This document shows positions 37,575 through 47,220 of a stretch of DNA of 64,000 bases, piece after piece. The DNA lies in the NCBI GenBank assembly GCA_023387375.1, contig JAEWIE010000041.1, positions 62,001-126,000 of the forward strand. The letters are read 5' to 3'. The stretch comes from Bacteroidota bacterium (lineage in GTDB: Bacteria > Bacteroidota > Bacteroidia > Flavobacteriales > Weeksellaceae). Below the pieces are notes generated by a model that saw nothing but the letters and a program-made list of their open reading frames with translations, was not told the origin of the DNA and ran no database searches. Position numbers and translations under genes: made by a program. Position 1 is the first letter of the stretch. Each line of letters opens with the position of its first letter.

Positions 37575-39101
37575 ATGGAAAATCCGCACTACTCTATGGA
37601 CCAAACCCTCTTTCTCAATGCAGAAAATTGGACCATGGTACTAGTGGGAAGCGGACCACATAGTCTTCAGTTAATTCGAGAGAACTTTCTTTCTTCTTCT
37701 CCACGATTAATCGAGCTTTACGATCTGGATTTTAGCAAAGAGCTATTGGGGCTTAGCGCTAAGCATCCCGAGCTTACGCTAATTAAAAAAAACATTCAAT
37801 CTCAAGACCTAAAGGATCGATCTTTGGTTATTCTAAGTCCTAAAGCGGAATCTCTGGAAGAAGATTTGCTTGGGTGGATCCAAAATCGAAAGATTTTGAT
37901 TCATGTCATTGGAAAACCCTCCAGCAGTGACTTTTCCTTTGCCGATTTGATCAGAACCCATCAGTTCTCTATGGGGATTAATCTCGGAGAATTCGCACCT
38001 GAGGTCCAGCATCGCATCCGTCGCATTGTCAAAGAAAGTTTGCCGCAGGATATTGATCCCTTTATTGAGAGACTAAAATTTGCACATAAACATCCGCTAA
38101 TGAACATTTCGGATGAACTCCAACATTTAGATAAACTTACGCAGGAATATCTCAATCAAAAAAGAAAGTCTAAACTCCAAGACTCCGAGTTTGAAAATCT
38201 CTCTAAAATCATCAAAGCGGTAAGACGACGTGCAAATATTTACCTTGGAATCATTGGGTTTATTGTCCTTATAGGACTATTTTCTTACATTCTAATCGAA
38301 TTTAGGCTCTTTCCAGAAATAGGTCATTTCTTAAACCAGGATAACCATATTTTTTACAAAATGCTACTGGTGGGCTTCATAGCCGAAATTGTTGCAGGAA
38401 GTATGGGCATGGGCTATGGAGTGCTGTGTACCACCATTCTTTTAATACTCAATGTTCCTCCTCCTGTGGTAAGTGCAAGTATACACTCCGCAGAGACCTT
38501 TACCTCAGCCGCAGGAAGCATTAGCCATTTTAAGCTCAAGAATATCAATAGAAAATTAGTAAAAGCCCTCGCCATTCCGGCCGTCCTAGGAGCCATCATT
38601 GGAGCGCTTACGTTAAGTATTTTTGGAGAACACTATGCTCACATTGTAAAACCTATCATTTCTCTCTACACTCTTTATCTCGGAATTAATATACTTCGAA
38701 ATGCGTTCAAGCGTAAAAAGCCTAAAAAGCGCAAAGTGAAAACCGATACAAACCTTGGTTTTTTAGGACTCACCGGAGGATTTATTGATTCCTTTGCAGG
38801 AGGAGGATGGGGACCACTGGTCACGGGTACTTTACTGAAAGACGGTAGAACCCCTCGGTATGTTGTAGGAAGCTCCACCGCAAGTAAATTTATTTTGACC
38901 CTTACCAGCGCTATTACCTTCTTTATTACGATTGGTATACACCACTGGAACATTGTATTGGGCCTACTCTTAGGCGGAATTATTACCGCGCCCTTTTCTG
39001 CAATGCTCACCGCGAAACTGCCAGTTAAACCCATGTTCATTGTCATCGGAATTTTAGTCATTCTAATGAGTAGCATATCAATAATAAGAGCCTTTCTGTA
39101 A
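37575..39101 (+). CDS. TSUP (TauE/SafE-like) permease fused to a degenerate siroheme-synthase N-terminal domain
   Basis: The 508-residue protein has two parts. Residues 1-155 look like the Rossmann domain of precorrin-2 dehydrogenase/CysG-N: LFLNAENWTMVLVGSGPHSL, and HVIGKPSSSDFSFADLIR followed by FSMGINLGEFAPEVQHRIRRIV. The usual Asp of the CysG NVVDD motif is absent. After a charged linker come about eight membrane helices (from residue 220), with AGSMGMGYGVL, SIHSAETFTSAAGSISHF and SFAGGGWGPLVTG, the TSUP repeat pattern. It follows cysN by 8 nt, so transport of sulfate or sulfite is likely. Confidence 0.85.
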   Translation: MENPHYSMDQTLFLNAENWTMVLVGSGPHSLQLIRENFLSSSPRLIELYDLDFSKELLGLSAKHPELTLIKKNIQSQDLKDRSLVILSPKAESLEEDLLGWIQNRKILIHVIGKPSSSDFSFADLIRTHQFSMGINLGEFAPEVQHRIRRIVKESLPQDIDPFIERLKFAHKHPLMNISDELQHLDKLTQEYLNQKRKSKLQDSEFENLSKIIKAVRRRANIYLGIIGFIVLIGLFSYILIEFRLFPEIGHFLNQDNHIFYKMLLVGFIAEIVAGSMGMGYGVLCTTILLILNVPPPVVSASIHSAETFTSAAGSISHFKLKNINRKLVKALAIPAVLGAIIGALTLSIFGEHYAHIVKPIISLYTLYLGINILRNAFKRKKPKKRKVKTDTNLGFLGLTGGFIDSFAGGGWGPLVTGTLLKDGRTPRYVVGSSTASKFILTLTSAITFFITIGIHHWNIVLGLLLGGIITAPFSAMLTAKLPVKPMFIVIGILVILMSSISIIRAFL

Positions 39102-39118
39102 GAAAAGCCCTCATTTTT

Positions 39119-39136
39119 ATTTCTCTTTTGAGAAAT
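39119..39136. terminator. Weak hairpin between the TSUP gene and kbl
   Basis: A 7-bp stem (39119-39125 with 39130-39136) with a TTTT loop lies between convergent genes. No GC-rich core, so termination is uncertain. Confidence 0.35.
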
Positions 39137-39158
39137 GATTTCCAAAGTGATTGACTAC

Positions 39159-40352
39159 TTAAATCACATTTAGTTTCTTTCCTACTTTTTCAAAGGCCGC
39201 AATGGCTTTATCAAGTTGTTCTTTTGTATGGGCTGCAGAAAGCTGCACTCTTATTCTTGCTTTTCCTTTTGGAACCACAGGATAAAAGAATCCAATAACG
39301 TAAATTCCTTCCTCCATCATCTCCTCTGCCATTTTTTGTGCAAGAGGAGCATCGTAAAGCATCACAGGTACGATCGCTGCATCTCCCTCTGGAATATCAA
39401 ATCCTCGTTGAAGCATCTGCTCTCTAAAATAAGAAGCGTTATCCATCACTTTGTCTCGAAGAGACGTATCGTTTGAAATTAAATCCAAAACTTTAATTGC
39501 GGCTCCTACAATACCTGGGGCAAGAGAGTTCGAGAAAAGATAGGGACGTGAACGCTGCCTAAGCATTTCAATGATTTCCTTTTTACCGGAGGTAAATCCA
39601 CCGAGTGCACCGCCTAAGGCTTTTCCTAACGTCGAGGTGATTATATCCACACGACCCATTACTTCCATTGCTTCATGTGTACCTCTTCCGGTTTTGCCAA
39701 TGAATCCAGTGGCATGCGAATCATCAACCATTACAAGCGCGTTGTATTTGTCTGCAAGATCACATACGCCTTTTAAATCCGCCACAATTCCGTCCATGGA
39801 AAAAACACCATCGGTCACAATAATTTTGAATCGATGATTCTTTTTGTTTGCTTCGATTAATTGAGCTTCCAAATCTTCCATATTATTGTTTTTGTAACGG
39901 TACCGTGCAGCCTTACAAAGTCTTACTCCATCAATAATAGAAGCATGGTTTAACTCATCTGAGATAATCGCATCCTCAGCGGTGAAAAGCGGTTCAAACA
40001 CGCCTCCATTTGCATCAAAACAAGCGGCATAGAGAATCGTATCCTCCATACCTAAAAAGGCAGATATTTTCTCTTCTAAGGTTTTATGAATATCCTGAGT
40101 ACCACAAATAAATCGAACAGAGGACATTCCGTATCCGCGGTGATCTACCATTTCTTGGGAAGCCTTCATTACTCTTGGATCGTTTGCAAGCCCTAAGTAA
40201 TTGTTCGCACAAAAATTCAATAATGTTTTTTGATTGGCTACAATCTCAGAGGATTGCTGAGATTCAATAATACGCTCTGTTTTGTAAAGCCCCTCGTCTT
40301 TAATTGTTTGTAGCTCCTGTTGGAGGCTAGTAAGAAATTCAGTGGAAATCAT
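39159..40352 (-). CDS. kbl: Glycine C-acetyltransferase (2-amino-3-ketobutyrate CoA ligase)
   Basis: The 397-residue PLP enzyme of the alpha-oxoamine synthase family has [42 protein letters not shown] and the PLP-lysine motif [14 protein letters not shown]. Kbl cleaves 2-amino-3-oxobutyrate with CoA to glycine and acetyl-CoA, downstream of threonine dehydrogenase, whose SDR-type gene is 35 kb away in this window. The length and motifs fit Kbl better than BioF or HemA. Confidence 0.92.
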   Translation of the reverse strand: MISTEFLTSLQQELQTIKDEGLYKTERIIESQQSSEIVANQKTLLNFCANNYLGLANDPRVMKASQEMVDHRGYGMSSVRFICGTQDIHKTLEEKISAFLGMEDTILYAACFDANGGVFEPLFTAEDAIISDELNHASIIDGVRLCKAARYRYKNNNMEDLEAQLIEANKKNHRFKIIVTDGVFSMDGIVADLKGVCDLADKYNALVMVDDSHATGFIGKTGRGTHEAMEVMGRVDIITSTLGKALGGALGGFTSGKKEIIEMLRQRSRPYLFSNSLAPGIVGAAIKVLDLISNDTSLRDKVMDNASYFREQMLQRGFDIPEGDAAIVPVMLYDAPLAQKMAEEMMEEGIYVIGFFYPVVPKGKARIRVQLSAAHTKEQLDKAIAAFEKVGKKLNVI

Positions 40353-40534
40353 AGTTGATATAGGTTTAATAAAAAGCTAAAATACGAAAAATATGCGGGT
40401 AGAATACCGAAAAAAAGCAGAATGAAAATTCCTTACTTTCGAAAGATATCTTCCAAAAAGAAAACTAGGTTTTCATTGAAAACAAAGGCTTCTACATCCC
40501 TTTAAAAAAATCCACCCGTTATAAAAAAGTAAAA

Positions 40535-40561
40535 CGGTTGCGAAGTCCTACTTCACAACCG
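40535..40561 (-). terminator. Terminator of dacB
   Basis: A 12-position stem with one mismatch (40535-40546 with 40550-40561) and a 3-nt loop, followed on the minus strand by a T-rich stretch. It lies about 45 nt past the dacB stop. The rest of the 250-bp gap up to kbl shows nothing recognisable. Confidence 0.75.
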
Positions 40562-40605
40562 CTACTTTGGTTTTTCTATTTGTTACTAGAAAGGTGGAAA
40601 TCTAT

Positions 40606-42069
40606 TTATAGCTCGACCACAGGATCTAGTAATTCCTCCATTTTGCTTTTCACCTGACTCACGGATCCACTATAATTATTAATTAAAAGTGAAAAAGTAA
40701 GGGTTTTCCCAGAATTCGTTTTGACATATCCAGCAAGTGTTTTGACTTTATTTAAAGTCCCTGTCTTCGCAAAAATATGTCCATGACCAGCGCCATAAAA
40801 CATTTTCTTTAGTGTTCCCGTTTGTCCCGCAATAGGCAAAGATTCGAAAAAACTTTGGTAATAAGGCTCGGACATTTCGTCTGCTAAAAAGAGCGCCTGA
40901 GAGATTGGAGTTACGCGGTGATTTCGTGAAAGTCCGCTTCCATCCATATAGATCAAAGCAGAGGTATCAAATCCTTTTTCGTCTAGATGCTTTACGACTA
41001 CTTCTCTTCCCGATGATAAGGTTTGGCTTCCTAATTTCTGAAAGCCTACCATTCGAAGTAGAGATTCCGCAAGCGCATTGTCACTTCTTTGATTGGTGTC
41101 ATAAACAATGTCTTTTAGACTGGGCGATGTATAGGTCATCACTAATTTACGAGTTTCAGGATCCTTGTCTATTGGCCTAGGAATCACTTTACCAGAAATG
41201 GAAATCCCCTTCTTAATCATATTGGTTCTAAGGGTATTTCCTAGGTAATAAGGAACGTCAGGAAGCGTGGTATGTACCGGCTTTCCCTCAAATTCATCCG
41301 CGAAGACCAGCTTATCTTGGTAAGGAGAAATATAAAAATATTGTTTATGCTGCTCAAAAGGATTTTTCTTTGAAATGGTTAATTTCTCCTTTCTCGGGTC
41401 GATATTCTGTGTAGAACCTACGGGCAAATAATAATTATTGTGCTCCATCCAAACCACATTGGCCGGTAAGGATCTAAGATGGCTCGATTTAAATACCGCA
41501 TTTTGCAAAATAAGATTTCCCTCAATCTTCTTAATACCTAGATCGGACATTGCAGCGATATATTCATTAACAAGACTTCCATAGGTAAGGGCGCCTGCTT
41601 TGCCTGTACCTAGTGACGGGTCCGCGCTTCCTACAATGTATAGATCCCCCTTAAGAACACCCTGCTCATCAATCTGGCCCGAGTACTCTAACTGAGTATT
41701 CCATTTGAAATCCGGACCTAAAAGCGAAAGGGCTGTATCGGTTGTTAATAGTTTGGTAGTGGAAGCAGGTATCAGTGCTTCTGTTTCGTTGTATGCACTT
41801 ACAATTTTTTTAGTAGCAGGGTCGTACAGAACAAAACCCCAATTTGCATTTCTAAGTACAGGATCATCTAGGAGTTTGTCTATAGAGGAGTTAACGAGAT
41901 TTTTTGCACTTTTAGACCAAAGGTCGGCTTTCTCTTCAAGGGCCGCACCACCCATGTGGATTTCCTCGAATTGCGACAATTGAGAAGGCATACCTCCCAT
42001 TTGTGCAAAGGACAACGGCGCAAGTGAAAGCATTATTGCCGCTGCTAAATTCTTTACTCTAATCATCAA
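40606..42069 (-). CDS. dacB: D-alanyl-D-alanine carboxypeptidase/endopeptidase (PBP4 family)
   Basis: The 487-residue periplasmic enzyme has a signal peptide ending in LSFAQ. It carries the three penicillin-binding motifs: PASTTKL (SxxK), QRSDNALAE (SxN) and FAKTGTLNK (KTG). A large insertion domain lies between SxxK and SxN, as in class C PBP4. It trims or cleaves peptidoglycan cross-links. The ATG one codon downstream (MIRVKN) is an equally good start. Confidence 0.93.
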   Translation of the reverse strand: MMIRVKNLAAAIMLSLAPLSFAQMGGMPSQLSQFEEIHMGGAALEEKADLWSKSAKNLVNSSIDKLLDDPVLRNANWGFVLYDPATKKIVSAYNETEALIPASTTKLLTTDTALSLLGPDFKWNTQLEYSGQIDEQGVLKGDLYIVGSADPSLGTGKAGALTYGSLVNEYIAAMSDLGIKKIEGNLILQNAVFKSSHLRSLPANVVWMEHNNYYLPVGSTQNIDPRKEKLTISKKNPFEQHKQYFYISPYQDKLVFADEFEGKPVHTTLPDVPYYLGNTLRTNMIKKGISISGKVIPRPIDKDPETRKLVMTYTSPSLKDIVYDTNQRSDNALAESLLRMVGFQKLGSQTLSSGREVVVKHLDEKGFDTSALIYMDGSGLSRNHRVTPISQALFLADEMSEPYYQSFFESLPIAGQTGTLKKMFYGAGHGHIFAKTGTLNKVKTLAGYVKTNSGKTLTFSLLINNYSGSVSQVKSKMEELLDPVVEL

Positions 42070-42216
42070 AATCTAATTTTCACATAAGTGGTTAAAAACC
42101 TCAAATCCCTTTAAAAACGAGAATTCTAGGTTTTAACCAACGCCCAAAAATAGAAATTAATATTGAAAACCAAAGGTTTACCCTCATTAAATAAGGATAA
42201 ATAGTGTTAAAAAATG

Positions 42217-44664
42217 TTAAAAATCAACAGTGATTTCTTTCTTGATCGATTTGTACCCGCTAACCTCATCAAATTCCTCCAGGCTCTTAAGAAGCAAATC
42301 TTTGTAGGTTTGGTACTTTGATCCTCGGGGTAATTTTAGTAGAATTTGATACTGGTATAATAGATTAATCTTTCCAATAGGTGATTTTTCAGGGCCTAAG
42401 ATACAATCGAGTGGAAGGTATTTTCTTAAAATGGATCCTAAAAACTGAGAGGCCCGATCTACTTTATCTTCCTTTCGATGCTTTAACTCAATTAAGATAG
42501 TTTTGACATAAGGAGGATACTGAAATTTGCGCCGCTCATTTAAAAAGTGATCGTACAGTTTCTGCGTATCTTGGTGTTCAATCAAATCGAAGACTCTATG
42601 CGCAGGATTGAACGTTTGAATGAGTACGACTCCTTTGCCCGATACTCGCCCGGCGCGTCCTGCCGTTTGGGTAATAAGTTGGTAGGCGCGCTCTTCCGCC
42701 CGATAGTCCTGCACATATAAAAGATGATCGGCGCGAGGTATCACCACAAGTTCAATATGATCAAAATCCAGCCCTTTTGAAATCATTTGAGTGCCCACCA
42801 CAATGTCGGTTTCTCGGTTTTCGATTCGTTCGTAGAGTTGTTCGTAAGCAAATTTTCGACGCATCGAATCCACGTCCATACGCTCAACCTGATTCTCGGG
42901 AAATAGCTTGACGAGCTCTTCGTAAAGCTGCTCCACTCCTACTCCTTTGGTATTTAATTTTTCAGACTGACAACGTGGGCAGCTCTTTGGTTTTGCCGCC
43001 TTATGTCCACAGTAATGGCATTTAAGTTCGTTTGAAAACTTATGATACGTCATGACCACATCGCAATTGCTGCAATAACTCACATATCCACAACTTTCGC
43101 ATTCTAGTACATTGGCATACCCCCTTCGGTTGTGAAGCACTAAGATTTGATTTCGAGCTTCAAGCGTTTGATTCATTTCCAAAAGCGTACTCTCTGCAAA
43201 ATCACCTACGACCGTTTTTGATTCCATTGCCTCCTTATAGTTTAAGAGCCTATATTTAGGCAAGGCCGCGCCTTTGTAACGCTCCTTCAAACTCACAAGC
43301 TTGAGCTTTCCTCGACGGGTTAAATAAATACTTTCCACGGAAGGGGTGGCCGAACCTAATAAAACATTTGCCTCATAGATTTGACCTAGTTTTAAACTGG
43401 CTTCTCTTGCGCTAAAATAAGGTTGTAGTCCTTTAGTACGGTAGGCCTGGTCATGCTCTTCATCCACAATAAGTAAACCAAGGGACTTGAAAGGAAGAAA
43501 AAGGGAAGCTTTTGTGCCAATTAGTAATTGAATCGTCCCATCACTCACTCTTTTCCAAACCTCGACTTTTTCAAAATCAGATAGTTTGGAATGGTAATAA
43601 CCTAGAGCAGAACCAAACTTCACTTCGAGACGGTGAATAATTTGCTTTGTAAGCGAAATTTCAGGAAGCAAATAAAGGACAAACTTCCCTGCTTCGAGCG
43701 TTTTTGCAATTAGTTCCATATACAGATGGGTCTTCCCTGATCCCGTAACGCCGTGCAGGAGTACATTCGCTCTTTTCGAAAACGCATTTTCTATGTTTTC
43801 TAAGGCAAGGGTTTGTTCTGCACTAAGCGTTTCGAATGTTTCCAAATCTCCATCAAAATACTCAAGACGATCTTTTTCAATGAGATATTGCTCCACAATT
43901 CCTTTATCGATAAGTCCTTTAAGCTGAACTTGACCAAATTCCTTACTTTGAAGGAGTTCCGATTTACGAATCAAACCCTCCGGATCCTCTGTCTGTTTTT
44001 CGACCAAAGTGAGAAATAACGCCTGCTGTTTCTTGGAGCGTTTTAATTCGACCAGGGTCTGCGCGAATTTTTCTGCTTTCAAATAAAGAGGATCCAATTT
44101 TACATACAAGACCTCTTTGGCTTTGTACTTTTCCGCAATTCGTTCATCTATCTCAATATAGCGAAGCTCGATTAGACTATAAATTGTCTTTACGATTTCT
44201 TTTTTGGGAATAAAGGCTTCAATTTCCGAGAAATTGATTAGTTGTCTTACTTCTAAAGCTTGAATAAGATACATTTCGTTGGAATCCAGATTCTCAAATT
44301 CAATCTGAGCTCCAGGCGTCAGTTTCACATAAGTTTCACTCTCTAACTTTAAGGAGCCTGGAAAGGCAAAGCGATAAATCTCTCCTAAATTAACAAGGTA
44401 ATACGAACTTAAAAAGTTCCAAAATTCGAGCTGTTCGATGGGCAGAATGGGACTATCATCTAGTAGACTAATCACTTCCTTGACCACTGCCAATTCGGGC
44501 TCCTCTACTGTAATCTCATGGAGAATAGCGGTGTAAATCTTCTTACCTCCAAAGGGAACTAAAACTCTCTGCCCTGGCTTTAGTAAACCAGCCAACACAT
44601 TGGGAATACGATAAGTGAAAGTTCCCGGCAAATTAAGCGGTAATATGACTTTTACAAATTCCAA
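42217..44664 (-). CDS. priA: Primosomal protein N-prime, replication restart helicase
   Basis: The 815-residue helicase has an N-terminal DNA-binding domain with YRIPNVLAGLLKPGQRVLVPFG. It has Walker A GVTGSGKTHLYMEL, DEEH motif II, and eight zinc-binding cysteines in CESCGYVSYCSNCD, CHYCG and CPRC. Motif VI-like TQTAGRAGR follows. PriA reloads the replisome at stalled forks. It stands alone, preceded on the minus strand by proline dehydrogenase. Confidence 0.97.
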   Translation of the reverse strand: MEFVKVILPLNLPGTFTYRIPNVLAGLLKPGQRVLVPFGGKKIYTAILHEITVEEPELAVVKEVISLLDDSPILPIEQLEFWNFLSSYYLVNLGEIYRFAFPGSLKLESETYVKLTPGAQIEFENLDSNEMYLIQALEVRQLINFSEIEAFIPKKEIVKTIYSLIELRYIEIDERIAEKYKAKEVLYVKLDPLYLKAEKFAQTLVELKRSKKQQALFLTLVEKQTEDPEGLIRKSELLQSKEFGQVQLKGLIDKGIVEQYLIEKDRLEYFDGDLETFETLSAEQTLALENIENAFSKRANVLLHGVTGSGKTHLYMELIAKTLEAGKFVLYLLPEISLTKQIIHRLEVKFGSALGYYHSKLSDFEKVEVWKRVSDGTIQLLIGTKASLFLPFKSLGLLIVDEEHDQAYRTKGLQPYFSAREASLKLGQIYEANVLLGSATPSVESIYLTRRGKLKLVSLKERYKGAALPKYRLLNYKEAMESKTVVGDFAESTLLEMNQTLEARNQILVLHNRRGYANVLECESCGYVSYCSNCDVVMTYHKFSNELKCHYCGHKAAKPKSCPRCQSEKLNTKGVGVEQLYEELVKLFPENQVERMDVDSMRRKFAYEQLYERIENRETDIVVGTQMISKGLDFDHIELVVIPRADHLLYVQDYRAEERAYQLITQTAGRAGRVSGKGVVLIQTFNPAHRVFDLIEHQDTQKLYDHFLNERRKFQYPPYVKTILIELKHRKEDKVDRASQFLGSILRKYLPLDCILGPEKSPIGKINLLYQYQILLKLPRGSKYQTYKDLLLKSLEEFDEVSGYKSIKKEITVDF

Positions 44665-44710
44665 TCTCTTTTAATTTAATCCAAGTTTAAAAGTAAAGGT
44701 AATACAATTT

Positions 44711-44745
44711 AAAAAGCCGCCCAGATACAAGGATCAAAACGGCTT
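44711..44745 (-). terminator. Possible terminator of the proline dehydrogenase gene
   Basis: A 6-bp stem (44714-44719 with 44740-44745) with a 20-nt loop is followed on the minus strand by five T. Modest stability. Confidence 0.45.
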
Positions 44746-44770
44746 CTATAACTATTTTTATTTTGTTCGT

Positions 44771-45937
44771 TTAGGATCTTCTCCTTTTAAGTTCTCGCTC
44801 AATAAGTCCTAACTCTCGTCCCGTTTGTCCCTTAACAGAGGTATTCTCTTGCGCTCGTCGAGTCAAATAAGGCACTACCTCGCGAACCGGACCATAAGGT
44901 AAGTATTTTGAGGCATTGTATTTATTTTCACCTAGGAAATATGTGATATTGTCGCTCATTCCATAGAGCTGTCCAAAGAAAATATTCGGATGCGAATTGT
45001 CTAGTCCTTTTTCCTTCATTTTGTCCATGATGAGCTCAGTCGATTTCTCATTGTGCGTCCCGAAATATCCTGAAACGCGGTCCAAATGATTCATGACAAA
45101 ATCAATTGCGGAATTGTAATTATCGTCTGTGGCTTGTTTCGTAGGCTGTATAGGGTCTGCGATTCCAAGAGCGGCCGCACGTTCTCTTTCTTTTTCCATA
45201 TAGGCTCCTCGCACAAATTTATAGCCAAGGAAATAGCCTTTTTCGCTTGCTCTTTGCAAATCTTTTTCTAAGTGCTCCAGTCTGCCTGTACGATACATTT
45301 GAATCGTATTCCAAACAATCGCTTTCTCTTTATTATAAAGTGCCATCATATCAGCGACTAGTTCATCCACGGTATCTTGCATCTGCGTTTCTTCCGCATC
45401 CACCATTACCACAACCTGTTTTTCGTAAGCTAGGGCGCAAACTTCTGCATAGCGCTGTTTCACTTTTTCCCATTCCTTAATTTCACTGCTCGTTAAGATG
45501 CCACCCGCTTGCACCGTACTGTAGAGTTCAAGGCGTCCAAAGCCCGTAGGCTTAAACACCACAAATGGGATGGCAGGATTGCCCTGCGCAAACTTAATGT
45601 TTTGCTTAATTTCCTCACACGTATGATCAAACGTATCCTCACTTTCCTTTCCCTCTATGGCATAATCAAATATACTTCCGATGTGATGCGTATACATTTG
45701 ATTGACTACTTGGAGACTTTTCTCTCTCGTTTCTCCCCCGGCAAACTGTTCAAAAAGCGTGTTTCTGACTACGGATTCAACAAAGGGAAATTCATTTTTA
45801 ATGGTGAAATTTAAAACATTGATTCCTAAATTTGTAAGGGTGGGGTTTTCAATCGCTTTAAACATCCAGTACGCTTTCTTTAATTGCGAGGTTGATTTGT
45901 CCTGAAAGGCAATTTTTGTATCGTTAAATGGGGACAT
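44771..45937 (-). CDS. Proline dehydrogenase
   Basis: The 388-residue FAD-dependent TIM-barrel enzyme oxidises proline to pyrroline-5-carboxylate. Family marks include the strand FVVFKPTGFGRLELY, VMVDAEETQMQ, the KFVRGAYMEKERERAA loop, GTHNEKS and FGQLYGMSDNITYFL, and the C-terminal YLPYGPVREVVPYLTRRAQEN. It is the monofunctional form; no P5C dehydrogenase is fused or adjacent. The first ~90 residues are helical, as in other Bacteroidota homologues. Confidence 0.93.
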   Translation of the reverse strand: MSPFNDTKIAFQDKSTSQLKKAYWMFKAIENPTLTNLGINVLNFTIKNEFPFVESVVRNTLFEQFAGGETREKSLQVVNQMYTHHIGSIFDYAIEGKESEDTFDHTCEEIKQNIKFAQGNPAIPFVVFKPTGFGRLELYSTVQAGGILTSSEIKEWEKVKQRYAEVCALAYEKQVVVMVDAEETQMQDTVDELVADMMALYNKEKAIVWNTIQMYRTGRLEHLEKDLQRASEKGYFLGYKFVRGAYMEKERERAAALGIADPIQPTKQATDDNYNSAIDFVMNHLDRVSGYFGTHNEKSTELIMDKMKEKGLDNSHPNIFFGQLYGMSDNITYFLGENKYNASKYLPYGPVREVVPYLTRRAQENTSVKGQTGRELGLIERELKRRRS

Positions 45938-46032
45938 AATTGTAATAAATAATTAAAGGCTCAAATTTAATAATTGTTTGCGAACATTCAGAGGAAAAAA
46001 GTCATATTTGTACTTTTGTAAAAATAAATTTC

Positions 46033-47073
46033 ATGATACAATTCCTAGACGAAGACTTCACGAGCTTAAACGAGTGGATTGAGGAGCTATCGCCAAGCCA
46101 AATCCTAATTCTTGTCGACCAAAATACCCATCATTATTGTTTGCCAACCCTACTTGGAAATTTAAGGACGGAAATCCCATTTGAAATCATTGAACTAGAA
46201 GCAGGCGAAGAATTGAAAGACCTTAATTCAGCAGTCCAACTATGGGAGATTTTAGCGGAGTTTCGCACGGATCGAAAAGCTTTACTTATCAATTTAGGAG
46301 GAGGAGTCATTAGCGACTTAGGTGGATTTGTGGCCTCCACTTATAAGCGTGGCATCCCCTTTATTCATATTCCTACTACTCTACTCTCCATGTGCGATGC
46401 GTCGATTGGAGGAAAAACGGGTATTGATTTTCAGTTTTATAAAAACGTGATTGGAACTTTCGAATTTCCAAAGGGCATTTTCGTCTACCGTGAATTTCTT
46501 GAAACCTTGCCGAAGGAGCAAATCTTAAGTGGGCTCGCTGAAATGCTTAAGCACGGTTTAATCCTCGATGCAAAGCATTGGCAGGACCTTACAGATCTAA
46601 CGCAGTACAATGCAAAAACCATAGCTCCTTTTATTGAGCGGTCCATGGAATTAAAACAATCCGTAGTCGAGAAGGATTTTAAAGAGCAGAATATTCGAAA
46701 GTCACTCAACTTCGGACATACGATTGGACATTCCATTGAGAGTCTTTTTCTCAAATTAGGAAAAGAAGTCACCCACGGACACTGCGTCGCGATGGGAATG
46801 GTAATCGAAACTCAGTTATCGCATGCGCTTGGAAAACTAAACGCGTCTGAGGCTGAATCCATAAGGCAAAAGCTGCTTTCGATCTATCCACTCCTCCCAA
46901 TTGACTCTTTTACGAATGAATCGCTTCTTGAAAGGATGCGTCATGACAAAAAAAACGAAGATACTTCCTATATTAATTTTACTCTACTTTGCGGAATTGG
47001 CAATTTTTTAGTCAATGAAAGGGTAGCAGAATCCGAGATAATTTCCGTTTTAGACACGTATCGAGCTCTTTAA
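46033..47073 (+). CDS. aroB: 3-dehydroquinate synthase
   Basis: The 346-residue NAD-dependent enzyme closes the DAHP ring in the shikimate pathway. Motifs: LINLGGGVISDLGGFVASTYKRGI, IPTTLLSMCDASIGGKTGID, NFGHTIGHSIE and HGHCVAMGM (metal-binding histidines), RHDKKNED. A TACTTTTG box at 46011-46018 lies 14 nt upstream of the ATG. The gene is monocistronic. Confidence 0.96.
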   Translation: MIQFLDEDFTSLNEWIEELSPSQILILVDQNTHHYCLPTLLGNLRTEIPFEIIELEAGEELKDLNSAVQLWEILAEFRTDRKALLINLGGGVISDLGGFVASTYKRGIPFIHIPTTLLSMCDASIGGKTGIDFQFYKNVIGTFEFPKGIFVYREFLETLPKEQILSGLAEMLKHGLILDAKHWQDLTDLTQYNAKTIAPFIERSMELKQSVVEKDFKEQNIRKSLNFGHTIGHSIESLFLKLGKEVTHGHCVAMGMVIETQLSHALGKLNASEAESIRQKLLSIYPLLPIDSFTNESLLERMRHDKKNEDTSYINFTLLCGIGNFLVNERVAESEIISVLDTYRAL

Positions 47074-47169
47074 CCTTTTTAGAAACCAAACACTTATTTA
47101 AATTTTTACCCTTGATTATCAGATGCATACAATATATTGTAGAATAAATTCGAGGTTTATTTAGGGTTT

Positions 47170-47185
47170 TTGGCATGCAAATTGC
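47170..47185 (+). promoter_or_regulatory. Sigma-54-type promoter upstream of the OmpA-like barrel gene
   Basis: TTGGCATGCAAATTGC holds the -24 GG and -12 GC dinucleotides with exactly 10 nt between them and good flanks (TGGCA and TTGC). It would start transcription about 25 nt before the ATG. No TAnnTTTG box is seen in the same gap. Confidence 0.55.
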
Positions 47186-47220
47186 CACTCCCATTGAAGT
47201 AAAATTTAAAATTAGAAAAT

